Assembly (NCBI GenBank): GCA_964475415.1
Contig: CAYYWZ010000013.1
Coordinates: forward strand, 1 to 64,000
DNA: 64,000 bases
DNA from: CALCMJ01 sp964475415
GTDB lineage: Bacteria > Bacteroidota > Bacteroidia > Chitinophagales > Saprospiraceae
Direction of reading: 5' to 3'
A program made the translations under genes and the position numbers. Under the pieces are notes generated by a model that was not told the origin of the DNA, searched no databases, and worked only from the letters and a program-made list of their open reading frames with translations. Below are positions 27,119 through 35,510 of the stretch, in pieces. Within the stretch, counting starts at the first letter, position 1, and each line of letters begins with the position of its first letter.

Positions 27119-28240
27119 TCAATTACCAAAGTTATCCACATTCTGGATATAAATATCAGAATTAGTGTTACCCGTAATTATATTCCTTTGATTTTTTAAA
27201 CTAACAATATTAGCACCTCTTCCTGGTGAATCTTCATTAAAATAGTTAGTATTTAATTCTATACCATTTTCATTTGTATACAAAATGAAATGATCTTCAT
27301 AAACTGTGTCTTTTTCAATAACTCTTGAAAATCCTGTCATAACAAATGATCCATTCTCTTTCTCCTTTATCGAAAGAGGCCTAGCTTCGCGAATAGAATC
27401 ACCTACTGATTTTAACCAAATTTGATCTCCGCTAATAGTTGACTTTAATAAGAATCCAGACTGTTTATTAATATTAATGGAATCCTCCGTGGAGAATAAA
27501 ATATTACCACATGTTAAAAGATTTCCATCCATTGTTCGAATAGTGCTTCTAGGTTGCGTACCTGTTGGCAGTTTTTGACTTTCCCAAAGCAAATTAAAAT
27601 CTTTATCAAAACATAATAGTATACTTCTGTAATATTCACTTGTTGTAACTACTATTTGTTGATTTGGGAGAACTAAAATACTGCTAGGTCCTTGATATTT
27701 ATGTTCAAAAGTTAAAGAATCAAGTGGGTTTCCTAACGAATCAATTTTTAATAATCGAATATTACTCTCTGAATAACTAGTTAATAAAATTTCATTTGAA
27801 TTAATAACATCAGCATGGTATCCTGTCACTGAAGATTCATTGAAATACGTTCTACTCCATATCTCAAGCCCTTTTTTATTAAGCTTTGATGCAGTTAAGG
27901 TTTTCATATTTCCTTCACTTAAATTTTGGACAAAGCCACAAACGTAATAATTTTTAGACGAATCTTGATCAATACCTAACGCCCTACTATTCTCATAATT
28001 AAATAGATTAGAAAATAATTCATTGCCAAACTCATCAGTAGCCAAAATTAACATTTTTAAAGTTCCGTTTTCAGAATTGGCGCCAACAGTAACAATTTCA
28101 TTGTCTAAGGATAAAATTGTAGAACTATCCCAAACACCAATTGATCCATTAAAAAAACTATAAGAATTAGTCGTTAATGAATTATCTTTTGAACATCTCA
28201 CAAAACTTACTAAAATTATTAATATAAATATTCTATTCAT
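27119..28240 (-). CDS. Lipoprotein with repeated beta-propeller-like blades, inserted into H-NOX
   Basis: 373 aa. The signal peptide ends VSFVRCS, a lipobox-like end, so an outer-membrane lipoprotein is likely. The rest consists of repeating segments such as DSLGNPL, DEFGNEL and NENGIEL, each followed by hydrophobic strands, as in Bacteroidota proteins built from propeller blades of the 'D.nG...w' type. No enzyme motif is seen. It lies exactly between the two halves of an H-NOX gene. Its codon use (Ile mostly ATT, Leu mostly TTA) differs from neighbouring genes that favour ATA and CTA/CTT, which suggests foreign origin. A 9-bp inverted repeat, GTTATATAT, brackets it (27105-27113 and 28256-28264). 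Confidence 0.82.
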   Translation of the reverse strand: MNRIFILIILVSFVRCSKDNSLTTNSYSFFNGSIGVWDSSTILSLDNEIVTVGANSENGTLKMLILATDEFGNELFSNLFNYENSRALGIDQDSSKNYYVCGFVQNLSEGNMKTLTASKLNKKGLEIWSRTYFNESSVTGYHADVINSNEILLTSYSESNIRLLKIDSLGNPLDSLTFEHKYQGPSSILVLPNQQIVVTTSEYYRSILLCFDKDFNLLWESQKLPTGTQPRSTIRTMDGNLLTCGNILFSTEDSININKQSGFLLKSTISGDQIWLKSVGDSIREARPLSIKEKENGSFVMTGFSRVIEKDTVYEDHFILYTNENGIELNTNYFNEDSPGRGANIVSLKNQRNIITGNTNSDIYIQNVDNFGN

Positions 28241-28261
28241 TTTCTTTTTTTAGTGATATAT

Positions 28262-28384
28262 AACTATAGAGGTATATACACCCTTGCTATCAAGATCAGT
28301 ATTTTCTATCATCTCATCTACCATATCGTAGCCAAACTCCTGCTATACCATTTCTAAAAATTCAGTGAATACTATACCTTTCAT
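28262..28384 (-). pseudogene. H-NOX (haem NO-binding) N-terminal fragment
   Basis: From ATG 28384 the frame reads MKGIVFTEFLEMV, the canonical start of H-NOX proteins. Codon 14 is TAG (28345-28343), and the same frame then gives QEFGYDMVDEMIENTDLDSKGVYTSI before running into the leader of the inserted lipoprotein gene. The text joins naturally to the AGTYEHSEMVNLL of the fragment at 26627-27080, so the two were one gene. The internal stop shows the gene was disabled independently of the insertion. A fragment this short is easily missed. Confidence 0.85.
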
Positions 28385-28503
28385 TTTTAATTCTTTAATT
28401 GTTGTTAATCAAAGTTAAATTCTGGAATAAAAATAACTAAAATAATAGCAATTATGTCAATATCAAAGTGCAACTGAATATAAGTCCTTTTTAACCGCCC
28501 TTA

Positions 28504-29643
28504 TCATAATTTCCCTACTAAGTCTCTCAATGAAGCAACATCATGTATACTGCTGAATACATCTATATAGGGCAATGCAGCTTTCATTACCTTAGTTTCT
28601 GGCTTATAACTAGGGTTAGAAAGTAATGGATTTAACCATATAATTTTGTGACATTTTTTACGCAATTGCTGCATGGTAAAACTGATGTCAGCATCATCAG
28701 AATTATCCCAGCCATCACTCAGAATAACAAGACTACTGTATCTGTCTAACAATCTATCAGCCTGCTTATCATTAAATGCTTCCAGTGATTCTACTATCCT
28801 TGTTCCACTAGACCAGTATGGAAATGCATCCTGCAATTGTTCTAGAACTTTATCATAACTATTATCTCTAAGTTCCTTAGTTATACGTCTTATCTGTGTA
28901 CTAAATATAAATGTTTCTATACGTGCACTAGTGGCATAAAATCCATACAAAAAATAAATGAGAAATCTGCTGTACAAATCCATAGATCTGCTCACATCAC
29001 AGAGGAGTACGATTCTAGCTTTTCTTATTTTCTTAGCTCTGTAATGGATCTTTACAAGTTGCTGATTACGCTTCATGCTCTCCCCTATCGTAGATTTTAC
29101 ATCTACATATTTACGCTTATTTGTTCGTACAAATCTTCTAGATTTTGTTTCCGCAAGCTGCTTCGATATTTGTCTAATTAAGTTTTTAATTTCTCTTCCT
29201 TCAGAAAAATCTGAAAGCAAAAATTCTTTATGCTTAATAGATTCTTCTCCAGAATAAGTTTCTAACTCTATTTCTTCTGTCACTCGACCAGCGTACAACC
29301 ATTTTTTTAATTCAAGTGTGCTTGGTATATTTTTTTTTGATTTTTTTTGTTCAAAATTTTCCGATCTTACTTCTTTATTTTTCGCGTCCTCTGCTCTTTC
29401 TATCTCTTTCCAAAATCGATCAAACAAAACAGAAAATCTTATCTCATCAGCATAACTCTTAACCAACACAGTTTTACAAATAGACTTAAACGCGCTCTTA
29501 TCTGTAGGAAAAGATAATTGTAAAACTTGACAAAGATCCTCTAAAGCTGTTAGGTCTATTCTGAAACCATTATCTCTGAGGTATCTACTCATAGAAAGTA
29601 GATACGAAGGAAAAGATGAATGTCTTTCTACAAGTAGGTTCAT
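28504..29643 (-). CDS. VWA domain protein, CoxE-like
   Basis: 379 aa. The N-terminal 200 residues are helical and charged. A von Willebrand A domain begins near residue 208 with the metal-ion-dependent adhesion motif D-V-S-R-S-M at Asp216, followed by the Thr-containing SSGTRIVESL and LSDGWDN segments that complete the MIDAS. The layout is that of CoxE/YehP-type proteins, which act with a MoxR-type AAA+ ATPase in metal-cofactor or complex assembly. The start codon overlaps the stop of the MoxR gene by one base (TGATG), so they are coupled. No carbon monoxide dehydrogenase genes are nearby, so the client is unknown. Confidence 0.9.
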   Translation of the reverse strand: MNLLVERHSSFPSYLLSMSRYLRDNGFRIDLTALEDLCQVLQLSFPTDKSAFKSICKTVLVKSYADEIRFSVLFDRFWKEIERAEDAKNKEVRSENFEQKKSKKNIPSTLELKKWLYAGRVTEEIELETYSGEESIKHKEFLLSDFSEGREIKNLIRQISKQLAETKSRRFVRTNKRKYVDVKSTIGESMKRNQQLVKIHYRAKKIRKARIVLLCDVSRSMDLYSRFLIYFLYGFYATSARIETFIFSTQIRRITKELRDNSYDKVLEQLQDAFPYWSSGTRIVESLEAFNDKQADRLLDRYSSLVILSDGWDNSDDADISFTMQQLRKKCHKIIWLNPLLSNPSYKPETKVMKAALPYIDVFSSIHDVASLRDLVGKL

Positions 29644-30527
29644 CAGTGCAACTTAGATTTAACACCTACTTGCTCCAACAGTTCTGAGAGCGACAACTGC
29701 GTCTCTCTTATATCTTGCCAATCTTTCAAAACAATTCCCAAAGTATCTTCTACCAGTTTCTGGTCTAGAAATTTTATATGCATAGCACTAAGTGCTGTTG
29801 CCCAGTCTATCGTCTCTGCAATGCCTGGCAACTTGTCTAATTTTTGTTTTCTTAGCATCTGCATAAACTGAGTGATCTGCTCTGCTAATTCCTTATTAAG
29901 ATCTGGCAACTTATGCATCAATATATTTAGCTCTTTATCATAATCAGGATAATCTATCCATAGGTAAAGACAACGCCTTCTCAGCGCTTCAGAGATTTCT
30001 CTTGTTCTGTTGCTCGTCACAACTACAAATGGAATGGTCTTAGCCTCTAGAGTTCCTATCTCTGGAATACTTATCTGCCAATCAGAAAGTAACTCAAGAA
30101 AATAGCTTTCAAACTCTTCATCAGATCTGTCCAACTCATCTATAAGGAGTACTTGCTTTTTTTCATGCATGATCGATTGTAATAAAGGTCTCTTAAGCAA
30201 AAAACCATCACTATATATTTGCTTCTCTTTTTGTTCTAGTGTCAGTTTCTCTTCACTAGACATTTGTAGATACATCAGCTGCTTCTGGTGATTCCATTCA
30301 TAGATCGCCTGATGAGCATCTAGTCCTTCATAACATTGTAATCTGATCAGATCTGTTTCTAGAATTCTAGACATGACCTTTGCGATTTCTGTTTTACCTA
30401 CACCAGCGGGGCCTTCTATCAGTAGTGGTTTTTGTAAGATAAGGCTCAAATATATTGACATAGATATTCTACCATCTAATATATATCCCTCTTCTAGAAT
30501 TCTTTTTTCTAAGTTTTCTTTATCCAT
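29643..30527 (-). CDS. MoxR-family AAA+ ATPase
   Basis: 294 aa. Walker A is GPAGVGKTE (about residues 38-46), Walker B is VLLIDELDR, sensor 1 is VVTSNRTREIS, followed by the arginine-finger region RRRCLYLWIDYPD and sensor 2 in the C-terminal helical lid. MoxR ATPases remodel or insert cofactors into client complexes together with a VWA partner, here encoded immediately downstream with a one-base overlap. The combination resembles CoxD/CoxE. No client operon is visible in the 4 kb on either side. Confidence 0.93.
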   Translation of the reverse strand: MDKENLEKRILEEGYILDGRISMSIYLSLILQKPLLIEGPAGVGKTEIAKVMSRILETDLIRLQCYEGLDAHQAIYEWNHQKQLMYLQMSSEEKLTLEQKEKQIYSDGFLLKRPLLQSIMHEKKQVLLIDELDRSDEEFESYFLELLSDWQISIPEIGTLEAKTIPFVVVTSNRTREISEALRRRCLYLWIDYPDYDKELNILMHKLPDLNKELAEQITQFMQMLRKQKLDKLPGIAETIDWATALSAMHIKFLDQKLVEDTLGIVLKDWQDIRETQLSLSELLEQVGVKSKLH

Positions 30528-30807
30528 TATCCTTAGCTAGTTTTAGCTTGACATTAATTTACTTTATCAGCTTTGCAGCAAGTTCCTCTGTAATATCTGA
30601 TTCCGATTTACGCATAGCATAAGTTAAGAAAAACTAGGCAAACCTATTTAAGATATGCTTGAATATTCTAGGGTCTAATACTTCCTTTGGAATGTAAAAT
30701 GAGTGAGTAATTATCAAATTGAAAGCTCATCGGCTATAACTTAAGAAAACCTCTATACTGCGGATTATAAATTTGACATGAAAAAACTTGTGCTTACATA
30801 AGTAGAT

Positions 30808-31134
30808 TTAGCGACCAGCACATCGCACACACTTAGAACTTTCTGGCATAAACAATAGCCTACCTTCTTGTATATCTCTTTTACAAGAGCTACATTTTCC
30901 AAAAGATGGATCTCCCAGATTATTGAGAGCAATCTTCAACTTGTTCAACTTACTTTTAGTATTCCTCAAAGTTACTTCCATAACACCTTTATTATTGATG
31001 GCATCCATCCTAGAAATACGTCCAAGAGAATTTTCTGGCTTTACAGGTTGGGTCATATCTTCTAAGCCTCTAAGGTCTTCCTCATATTGTTTGATGAGTT
31101 TTTTGATCTTCTTCTTGAGTATTGTTTTATCCAT
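30808..31134 (-). CDS. TraR/DksA-type C4 zinc finger protein
   Basis: 108 aa from the ATG at 31134 (MDKTILKKK); a TTG five codons upstream (31149) also opens the frame but is less likely. An N-terminal helical hairpin is followed by the zinc finger FGKCSSCKRDI ... SSKCVRCAGR (C-x2-C ... C-x2-C) at the very C-terminus. This is the DksA/TraR fold, which enters the RNA polymerase secondary channel. The usual DksA coiled-coil-tip acidic pair is not clearly present (here EDMTQPVKPENSLG), so the regulatory activity may differ from E. coli DksA. Confidence 0.85.
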   Translation of the reverse strand: MDKTILKKKIKKLIKQYEEDLRGLEDMTQPVKPENSLGRISRMDAINNKGVMEVTLRNTKSKLNKLKIALNNLGDPSFGKCSSCKRDIQEGRLLFMPESSKCVRCAGR

Positions 31135-31231
31135 TATTTGTAATTTCAATAGGCGTTTCTACAATAATTATAATATATCTAACGTCAAAATAGTCATATT
31201 CTTTAACTCTTAGCTAGCTTATGTGAGCCAA

Positions 31232-31585
31232 ATGAACTGGACATTCCTGGATTACCAGGATAAAAAATACGAGATTGGTCTCTACCACGGAACAAATTCA
31301 GGAAATGTTTTGCTCTATTGTAATGAGACGATCGTTGTAGTAGATTTCGGAGTGCTAGATACCAAGAATTATAGTTTCTATATAGGCGATGAACTTGCAG
31401 AACTGACTATAGAGAAAGAAAATAAGAACTTTAGCTATAGACTTATTCAGAATGTCAAAACGCTGACACCCCTTAATCTGGCTAGAATCCAACAAGAAAA
31501 AAGATATATCCTATACACTTTCCTTTTATTTCTTTCATTAGCCATAATTATTGCATTATTATCCTACATTCTGATAACTTTGTGA
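31232..31585 (+). CDS. Small tail-anchored membrane protein, unknown
   Basis: 117 aa from ATG 31232; a GTG three codons upstream (31223) is an alternative. Residues 1-85 form a polar beta-rich domain (NSGNVLLYCNETIVVVDFGVLD). A single C-terminal helix (about 93-115, YTFLLFLSLAIIIALLSYILITL) ends the protein, so it is probably anchored with the domain in the cytoplasm. No family is recognised. It is co-oriented with scpB 16 bp downstream and may share its transcript. Confidence 0.65.
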   Translation: MNWTFLDYQDKKYEIGLYHGTNSGNVLLYCNETIVVVDFGVLDTKNYSFYIGDELAELTIEKENKNFSYRLIQNVKTLTPLNLARIQQEKRYILYTFLLFLSLAIIIALLSYILITL

Positions 31586-31601
31586 TCTAAAATTTCGACA
31601 A

Positions 31602-32531
31602 TTGGATAATCTGACTAAACATATAGAAAGCCTAATATTTACCACAAGCAACACTATTTCTTTTAATGAAATAAAAGCTGCACTAGAAGGCGTTTTCGAA
31701 CAAAATATAGAGAAAAAAGAAGTAGAAAAAGCTCTTGAAGGTCTTGTAAAAAGATATAAGGATGAGCAATACGCTATAGAAATTGCTAATATTTCCGGGG
31801 GTTACAGGTTCTTAACTAAAGCTGCTTATCATAACACAGTGGGCCAACATCTGAAAATCCTAAGTAAGAAAAAACTATCAAAAGCAGCAATAGAGACGCT
31901 AGCAATTATTGCTTATAAACAGACTGTACCTAAAAGTGAAATAGAAGCAGTAAGAGGTGTAAACTGTGATTACTCCGTACAGAAATTGCTAGAACACGAG
32001 CTTATAGAAATTACAGGGAGAAGTGATGGACCAGGAAGACCTTTACTTTATGGTACTTCAGAGAAGTTTATGGATCATTTTGGGCTATCAGATCTAAATG
32101 ATCTTCCTCAGCTCAAAGAGCTAGAACAAGAAAACTCTATAGGAGGAGAACAGGCACCAACGGAAAACAATAGCGAAGAAGAAACTGTTTCTACCGATGA
32201 TACGGTTACTACTATCGAAACAGGAGCTGAAAATGAGACTATTTCCTTAGATGAAACTGAAATTATAGAAGCGCCTGAGGAGGTAAATGTAGAAGATGAA
32301 TTAGCTGGGAATATAGAATCAGAGGAAATGTCAGCTCAAGAAGATGTGGAAAATAAAGAAGAAAAGACGACAGAGATAGAAGAAAAACCCAATAATCAGT
32401 CATTATCTGAAGCATCTACAGAAGAAATTCACGTAGAATACGAAGAAATAAATGCGGAGAATATGGTAGAAAGAGCCCCGCTGATAGAGGAAGTAGAACA
32501 GAAAATAGACTTAAATTACGAAGAAGAATGA
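31602..32531 (+). CDS. scpB: Segregation and condensation protein B
   Basis: 309 aa. Two winged-helix domains occupy residues 1-165, with family text LTKAAYHNTV, LSKAAIETLAIIAYKQ-VPKSEIEAVRGVNCDYSVQKLLEHELIEITGR and GPGRPLLYGTSEKFMDHFG. ScpB works with ScpA and SMC in chromosome compaction and segregation. The last 125 residues are a long acidic, Glu-rich disordered tail that is unusual compared with the roughly 180-200 aa of typical ScpB. The start is TTG: no ATG or GTG fits the conserved N-terminus. The stop overlaps the next start by four bases (ATGA). Confidence 0.93.
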   Translation: MDNLTKHIESLIFTTSNTISFNEIKAALEGVFEQNIEKKEVEKALEGLVKRYKDEQYAIEIANISGGYRFLTKAAYHNTVGQHLKILSKKKLSKAAIETLAIIAYKQTVPKSEIEAVRGVNCDYSVQKLLEHELIEITGRSDGPGRPLLYGTSEKFMDHFGLSDLNDLPQLKELEQENSIGGEQAPTENNSEEETVSTDDTVTTIETGAENETISLDETEIIEAPEEVNVEDELAGNIESEEMSAQEDVENKEEKTTEIEEKPNNQSLSEASTEEIHVEYEEINAENMVERAPLIEEVEQKIDLNYEEE

Positions 32532-33058
32532 AAACATCAGAAAATATACTTGTCAATAGAGTTGCCAATAGCGGACTGATCACCATCAATCTAGAAGACT
32601 CATTCCCACAAGTATCCTTTAAAACATTTGATGTAAAAGATTTCCTATTTAAAGAGCTGATTCTCAAGGAAAAAGACTTCAGAGCAGCACTAAAAGAACA
32701 CGACTGGCCAGCTTACAAAGAACATATTTTATTGCTTTACTGTAGTACCGACGCAATTATCCCTGTCTGGGCTTATATGCTAGTATCAAGTTATGCAACA
32801 CCTTATGCATCAAGCATTTATATGGGAAATAAAAGTGCCTATATAGAGCATCATTACAGTAAAGTAATCTCCGAAATGGATTTTTCTCAGTATGAAGGAA
32901 AGAGAATTGTTGTAAAAGGCTGTAGCGACAAACCAGTACCACCTAGCGCGTATATGGCAATTACTAAGGGCTTACATCCACATGCTCAGAGTATTATGTA
33001 TGGAGAACCCTGTTCTACAGTACCTATCTTTAAGCGTCCCCGTAAGATTGTTAAATAA
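32528..33058 (+). CDS. DUF2480 family protein
   Basis: 176 aa, the typical length of this Bacteroidota-restricted family. Family-like text includes NRVANSGLITINLED, FDVKDFLFKELILKEKDFR, ALKEHDW and STDAIIPVWAYMLVSSY, as well as GCSDKPVPPSAY. It is soluble, with conserved Cys residues (CSTDAI, GCSDK, EPCSTVP) that could form a metal site. The function is not established. Translationally coupled to scpB (ATGA overlap), which hints at a conserved pairing. Confidence 0.9.
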   Translation: MKTSENILVNRVANSGLITINLEDSFPQVSFKTFDVKDFLFKELILKEKDFRAALKEHDWPAYKEHILLLYCSTDAIIPVWAYMLVSSYATPYASSIYMGNKSAYIEHHYSKVISEMDFSQYEGKRIVVKGCSDKPVPPSAYMAITKGLHPHAQSIMYGEPCSTVPIFKRPRKIVK

Positions 33059-33063
33059 AAAAA

Positions 33064-33086
33064 ACCGTCTCGGCGAAAGAGACGGT
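33064..33086 (+). terminator. Terminator hairpin after DUF2480
   Basis: An 8-bp perfect stem, ACCGTCTC / GAGACGGT, with loop GGCGAAA, begins 5 bp after the stop codon. The T-tract is weak, but an AGTTTTTT / AAAAAAACT-type hairpin follows around 33115-33134, so termination is likely within this interval. Confidence 0.7.
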
Positions 33087-33192
33087 CCACTAAGCTTTAA
33101 AAAGAACATGAATAAGTTTTTTATTAAAAAAACTCAATCTCATACTTTATACATAACAAATTGCATACCAATTATTTGTTAAGCCCAATACC

Positions 33193-33223
33193 TTTGAAAA
33201 TACAAGGAAAGACACTACCTTTG
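33193..33223 (+). promoter_or_regulatory. Bacteroidota housekeeping promoter of ppiD
   Basis: TTTG at 33193-33196, a 19-bp spacer, then TACCTTTG at 33216-33223: an exact fit to the Bacteroidota SigA consensus TTTG-N19-TAnnTTTG. Transcription should start near 33230, about 46 bp before the ppiD ATG. Confidence 0.85.
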
Positions 33224-33275
33224 CCCTGCTCAAAAAAGAGCCTTATATTTTTAAGAAATAACACAGAAAATTACA

Positions 33276-35387
33276 ATGGCATTAATAGGAAAAATAAGAA
33301 AGAACTTTTGGTTTCTACTGCTCGTTATCGGAATTGCATTAGCAGCCTTTATAGTTATGGATATGACATCTGCAGGAAATGCAGGTGGTGCTGGTGGAGC
33401 CAATCCAGTTTTAGGAAATGTAGCGGGAGAAAATATATCCTATACAGATTTCAGTGTAGCGGAATCAGTTCTCTTTCAGGGATCCTCTGCTAACTCTTTT
33501 TCCACTAAGTCTAACTTATGGAATTACTTCGTAGAAAAAGCGATTGTAGGAAAACAAGCTGAAAAATTAGGTGTAGGAGTTTCTAAGTCAGAACTTATAG
33601 ACTTACAGTTCGGTGCTAATAAAAGTCCACTTATTAACCAGCAGTTACAGCAAGGTCAGCTTACACTACAACAGCTGAATGAAATAAAAACCGCCATAGA
33701 AACAGATAACCTTACTAATCCTCAGCTAAGACAATACTGGGTAGAGCAAGAAAAACAAATCGTGAAGACTCAGGAGCAATTGAAGTTAAGCAATCTTGCA
33801 GCTAAGGCCGCTTTCACTCCAACTTGGATGGCTGAACAAAGTTTTTACGAAAACAATAATAGATCTGATGTAGCCTATGTCAAAATTCCTTTTGACATGA
33901 TAACAGAAACAGTAGAGGTAAGTGATGCCGACTTATCAAGTTTTATCAACGCTAACAAAACTAAATATACTATAGATGAAGAAACTAGAGTAGTAGATTA
34001 TTACGCATTCGATGTAAAAGCTACTGCTGAAGATTCATTGAAACTAAGAGAGAAATTAGCGGAGACAAAAAGAAACTTCCTCAATGCTGAAAATGACTCT
34101 ACATTTGCGATTAACAACAAAGGACAGTATAACAATATCTATTTTACCAAAGATCAGATTCCTGCTGATGTACAAGATGCTGTGGCTAATGCTGCTGTAG
34201 GAGATGTAATAGGACCAGTGCTTACTAATGGAAACTACCTACTGATGAAAAAAGTAGATAGCAGAGTAGTTGCGGATACAGTAAGGGCACAACATATACT
34301 TAGAAGAGCGACACCAGGAGATGTGCAGCAACTTGCTGATGCTAATGCTATGATAGATAGTCTTATGGATCTTGCTAGAAGAGGTGTTGAAAGCTTTGAT
34401 TCTTTAGCTATCAAATTTTCTGACGATGGTTCTGCTTCCAAAGGTGGAGACCTAGGCGCATTTACCCAAGGACAGATGGTTCCAGAATTCAATGAAGTAG
34501 CCTTCATTACAGGAAAGGAAAGAGGATTGTACAAAGCTACAACGCAATTCGGAGTGCACCTTATAAAAGTCAATGAACAAAAATATAACAACAGAGAGCC
34601 TAAATACAAAATAGCAAGTATTACAACGCCTGTTATACCTTCTTCTGAAACTCAAGGAGCAGTATACGACGAAGTTGTAGACTTAGTGTCTACAAATAGA
34701 ACTTCAGCTGCACTATCAGAAAAACTAGCTAATAGATCAGACGTAAGACTTGTAACTTCGTCCCCTCTAAAGAGAAATGATTATACCCTAGGAGTGCTAG
34801 GAGCAGATAACTCTTCTAGACAGATTATCAAGTGGGCTTTCGATCCTTCTACTGAAATAGACGATGTTTCTCCAGAAGTATATCCTTATTCTGATAAGAT
34901 AAATTTCTATGACAACAAGTATGTAATAGGCATGCTGAAAAGCGTTAGTCCTGCTGGACCTATGTCAGTAGATAATGCAAGAGATAAAATTTACGATTTA
35001 GTGCTCAATCAGAAAAAGGGAGAGATTGTAAAATCAAAGATTGCATCTAAAGACTTATCATCTATTGCTGCAGAATATAATGTAGAAATAGATACAAGCG
35101 TCAACTTAAACTTTGCATCAGCATTTGCCGCAGGAATAGGTAATGAGCCTAAGGTTGTCGCTGTAGCAAATATGTTAGATGAGAATCAAAAATCTGAACC
35201 TATAATAGGTCAGTCAGGAGTTTTTGTTGTTATGCCAGTTGCAAAAAAGAATGCTACTACACCCGTAAATATTCCACAGATGCGTGCAACTGCTCAGACG
35301 AGTAAGAGAACTTCTATAGTCAACAATCTTATAGAAGGTCTCAAAAAAGTAGTAAAAATAGAAGATAAAAGATCTGACTTTTTCTAA
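33276..35387 (+). CDS. ppiD: PpiD-like peptidyl-prolyl isomerase chaperone
   Basis: 703 aa. A single N-terminal membrane anchor (residues 12-30, WFLLLVIGIALAAFIVMDM) leaves the remainder in the periplasm. A SurA-like chaperone domain (residues about 50-180) precedes a parvulin PPIC domain (about 335-435) with AQHILRRA, FDSLAIKFSDDGSASKGGDLG, MVPEFNEVAF and TQFGVHLIKV. A second, degenerate parvulin-like region follows. It catalyses proline isomerisation and assists folding of exported proteins at the Sec exit. It has its own strong promoter and a good terminator, so it is probably monocistronic. The opening M-A-L-I-G-K-I-R is the standard Bacteroidota start. Confidence 0.94.
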   Translation: MALIGKIRKNFWFLLLVIGIALAAFIVMDMTSAGNAGGAGGANPVLGNVAGENISYTDFSVAESVLFQGSSANSFSTKSNLWNYFVEKAIVGKQAEKLGVGVSKSELIDLQFGANKSPLINQQLQQGQLTLQQLNEIKTAIETDNLTNPQLRQYWVEQEKQIVKTQEQLKLSNLAAKAAFTPTWMAEQSFYENNNRSDVAYVKIPFDMITETVEVSDADLSSFINANKTKYTIDEETRVVDYYAFDVKATAEDSLKLREKLAETKRNFLNAENDSTFAINNKGQYNNIYFTKDQIPADVQDAVANAAVGDVIGPVLTNGNYLLMKKVDSRVVADTVRAQHILRRATPGDVQQLADANAMIDSLMDLARRGVESFDSLAIKFSDDGSASKGGDLGAFTQGQMVPEFNEVAFITGKERGLYKATTQFGVHLIKVNEQKYNNREPKYKIASITTPVIPSSETQGAVYDEVVDLVSTNRTSAALSEKLANRSDVRLVTSSPLKRNDYTLGVLGADNSSRQIIKWAFDPSTEIDDVSPEVYPYSDKINFYDNKYVIGMLKSVSPAGPMSVDNARDKIYDLVLNQKKGEIVKSKIASKDLSSIAAEYNVEIDTSVNLNFASAFAAGIGNEPKVVAVANMLDENQKSEPIIGQSGVFVVMPVAKKNATTPVNIPQMRATAQTSKRTSIVNNLIEGLKKVVKIEDKRSDFF

Positions 35388-35410
35388 GTCAATATCTTAA
35401 AGAACTATAT

Positions 35411-35445
35411 AAAAACCACTCATCTGCAAATGAGTGGTTTTTTTT
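35411..35445 (+). terminator. Strong rho-independent terminator after ppiD
   Basis: A 13-bp stem, AAAAACCACTCAT / ATGAGTGGTTTTT, with a 6-nt loop and a run of eight T's. It begins 24 bp after the ppiD stop. Confidence 0.93.
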
Positions 35446-35510
35446 GTAATTTACTTACAAGCGTTTACGTTTAAACTTTTATCAAGGTCTAACATAACAA
35501 GCAATTATAG

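Noticed and set aside
27060..28290. Target-site duplication TACCTC at the H-NOX insertion
   Set aside because: The six-base match occurs on both sides but not at equal distances from the cassette ends, so it is weaker than the inverted GTTATATAT ends and probably chance.
28504..30527. Defence system based on a MoxR/VWA pair
   Set aside because: There is no nuclease, protease or other effector, nor any defence neighbour; the pair fits ordinary cofactor-assembly partners.
32416..32667. Minus-strand ORF opposite the scpB acidic tail
   Set aside because: It is the antisense of Glu-rich codons and has no independent support.
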